Below, piece after piece: positions 61,849 to 64,000 of a stretch of 64,000 bases of DNA (position 1 is its first letter; each line of letters starts with the position of its first letter). This stretch comes from Onchidella celtica (Eukaryota; Mollusca; Gastropoda; Systellommatophora; Onchidiidae). A model generated the notes under the pieces. It was not told where the DNA came from and did no database searches. It worked only from the letters and a program-made list of their open reading frames with translations. The position numbers were made by a program, and so were the translations under genes. The stretch covers positions 63,549,546 through 63,613,545 of the forward strand of contig OZ007569.1 of the NCBI GenBank assembly GCA_963931925.1. The letters are read 5' to 3'.

Positions 61849-61850
61849 AT
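61840..61850 (-). promoter_or_regulatory. YY1-like motif over the PUS10 start codon
   Basis: ATATGGCGGCG on the minus strand spans the initiation codon and fits the AAnATGGCGGC consensus that often lies just after TATA-less transcription starts. It would imply a very short 5' UTR. Confidence 0.4.
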
Positions 61851-62032
61851 TTAATAATCAAAATAATGGACCGGCAAAGTGTTGTCAAATTTTGACTCCG
61901 AAAATATGATTCAAACCGAAAATTTAAAAAAAAGCGAGTGACAGATGGCTCTCTATCTTATTAACCAGGAATTGGTCGGGACGAAACCTAACTTAACTGA
62001 GAAAGCCAGATTCAATCCGACGTCAAATATAT

Positions 62033-62372
62033 AGGATTTCCGTAAGGTTGGTAGGATTACCGCAGGGCGAGGGGTGGCGGATTCCTCATATACATGTATA
62101 ATCAACCCGACGTCGGCACGATGTCGTAACCAACGGATCTACATAGGAATGGTGTCATTCTTATGTGCATATTTGACATCAATTCCCCTCGTCGCCCAAC
62201 CAGCGTCCCCAAGTCAATCCAACACCAAGGGGGCGGATTCCCGACATCAAACCGATGTCAGCACGAGGTCGTAACAATGGATATACCGGTACGTACGAAC
62301 GAAAACTATCATTCCTGTGTGCGAACTTAACATCAGTCCGTTGTGTCAGATTTCCCCCGGGTTGCTGGCTGT
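62033..62372 (+). repeat. Dispersed CGTAACC-family repeat, copy 3 (two units)
   Basis: Two consecutive units of about 170 bp, each with GACGTCGGCACGATGTCGTAAC or a close variant, followed by GTCATTCTTATGTGC or ATCATTCCTGTGTGC. Related to copies at 22795 and 35952 (inverted). Upstream of the PUS10 start. Confidence 0.65.
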
Positions 62373-62399
62373 GACGCAACTATCTTACATCACATTTCC

Positions 62400-64000
62400 G
62401 CTCCTTCTGCCCACTCCCCCCCCCCAAAAAAAAAACCCTCCCCAAAAAAGAAAGAAGAAACAAAAAAACGCACGACAAACCAAAATGGAGTGATTTCCAG
62501 ATGAAATCCTTCTGCAGTGAGACTGGTCATGGGGATACACTCATCATTAATTTGTCTCCACAAAACTGGTTGGCATTCAATCTCTTCACTGTTTCAACCA
62601 TTAAAAAAAAAAGCCAGCGGTGTTCTAGGCAAATGTGTCTTACAGAAATCAGACAGAGTTGTAGCTGAAGTACGTTTTTTGTCGATTTTTTAAACTCAAA
62701 AAACATACATTTCCCACAGGAGTAATGTAGAGTGTTAAATTACGGACAAACAAAATGTCTGACATGTGTGATGGTACTTCTCTGCCCTTATATAATACAT
62801 GAACTTGTTTGTTTGTTTGTTTGTTTTATAATAAATAAATGGAGTGAATTTTTGGTTTTTGTTTTCAGCTAGCCGTAGGTACACTAACTATAGCTTTTCG
62901 GACTGGCTGTCCAACTGATAAACTCATTCATGGAAGTTCTGATTCAGAAAAAAAATATTCAGCTCGCCACAGGCCTGTTTGTCATCTAAGCATACACAAT
63001 GTGTGCACAGTACACATAGATCTAACTTTAGTGAAGAATTGTCTGGGATTTTAGTAATAAACAGGGGAGAGGATGATGAGGGGGCGATGAGGTGACGATT
63101 TCTGGTGCAGGGAGCTTTTTCTTTTGAATTAAAGTGGTTTATATCGCACCAGAGTGTAGAACAAACCATACGATAGGGGAAAGAACAAAATGGGGGGGGG
63201 GGGGGGGAAGAAAAATATGAAACTTGTTGAACATGAACATCCAAATGAAAGAAGAATACAAGGAGACGGAAAGACAGAAACTAGACAAGCGGGAGGAAGA
63301 AAGGGAAGGAAAAGCAAAAGTGGAAAGAAAAAAAGGAAGGGATGAAGAAATTAAGACCAAATGATCGCTTAAAGATAGGAGAGTGAGACTAGTGAGAAGG
63401 AAGAAAATGACTCTTTGGTGTATTTATTTATTTATTTATTGCTTATTATTTATTTGCATTGATTTCGTTTTTTGTGATTTGAGTGATAATTACAAGCTTT
63501 TTCGGTCAGTGAGCTTTGTCCTTTTTATTTTGTTTTCTTAGTTTGTAATTGTATATCTTGGGATGTTTCGTGTTTATTTCAAATTTTTCCAAGTTCATCA
63601 GATATTAAAATATATTTTGGTGTTCATTTCAAGCTGTTCAGTTCATGACAAAATTACACAGTGAGATTTCTATCTTATGTGAATTCAACGCGCCGTACTG
63701 GGCATGTGAAGGCCTGGGTCTGGGATATAGGGCCTACATGCAGATTCTGTTTCTGTACGAGCTGACCATAGCCTAATAATAATTATGTGATCTCCTGACA
63801 GAAAGTCGAATGCTATAAGCGCTACTTTGGGCATTCTTTCGGTCTGCATTACATTTCGCTACAGTTTGACCAACATCAATCAGTCATTTTAGCTCCGTCT
63901 TTTAATGACTGAAATAACATCTGCATTGTCATGGAGCTGGAGATATCTCAAAGTTTCTTTGGCAAGCCATGACATTTCTGTAGATGTAGTACACCCTGTA
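62400..64000. other. Upstream flank of PUS10 with simple repeats
   Basis: Contains (TTTG)n at about 62807-62826, a G-run at 63193-63208, a long purine-rich tract at about 63240-63360 and (TATT)n at about 63420-63442. No gene seen. Confidence 0.5.

Noticed and set aside
63129-63360. Minus-strand ORFs over the purine-rich tract
   Set aside because: Low-complexity Ser/Phe/Leu translations of a simple-sequence tract.
1-64000. CRISPR arrays, rRNA or tRNA genes
   Set aside because: No regularly spaced repeats of CRISPR type, no rRNA segments and no foldable tRNA were recognised; the window is animal nuclear DNA.

Overview
This window looks like a piece of an invertebrate animal genome, probably a marine deuterostome. 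It is AT-rich, has short exons in long introns with GT/AG borders, and is full of young and old transposons. The best lineage hint is a Gmr1-type LTR retrotransposon (Ty3/gypsy sequence with integrase ahead of reverse transcriptase), a group first described in deuterostomes. TACATGTA-type words recur throughout. The species cannot be named from the sequence alone.

Three host genes can be read. (1) The 3' part of a large cadherin-EGF transmembrane gene lies on the + strand in sixteen exons (3955-39506). All exon phases agree and give 1210 residues plus a stop; its 5' part is outside the window. (2) A BTB-BACK-kelch-like gene, intronless in its coding part, lies on the - strand (30358-32307) inside an 11.4-kb intron of the cadherin gene. 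(3) A complete PUS10-type pseudouridine synthase gene lies on the - strand in sixteen exons (61848 down to 43912), totalling 1770 coding nt (589 residues plus stop). The cadherin and PUS10 genes converge tail to tail across about 4.4 kb.

The rest is mostly mobile DNA, nearly all in introns. There is an intact-looking single-ORF LINE (490-3690). There is a complete Gmr1-like LTR element (4593-13092) with 1235-bp LTRs, a GTGAT target duplication, a tRNA-Pro-type primer site and a frameshift in pol. A related solo LTR sits at 57484-58679. TTAA-flanked piggyBac-like nonautonomous elements lie at 16175-16340, 20459-21592, 44759-45523 and (partial) 61096. hAT-like elements lie at 28067-28525 and 33372-34200, with other possible ones. 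A TA-flanked pogo/Tc1-like element is at 42293-43553 and a THAP-remnant MITE at 53626-53928. Two Penelope-like fragments carry a hammerhead-ribozyme-like motif. The most unusual object is a 4.0-kb element at 45762-49790 with terminal inverted repeats and a flanking ATAT repeat. It carries a spliced but frameshifted gene for an OTU-type cysteine protease and repeats the motif TACGGTNYGGC near both ends.

The host genes do not form an operon or a shared pathway. The BTB gene is nested, and its upstream region is present as a diverged tandem duplicate. One copy of that duplicate carries a hAT-like insertion and the other preserves the empty site.
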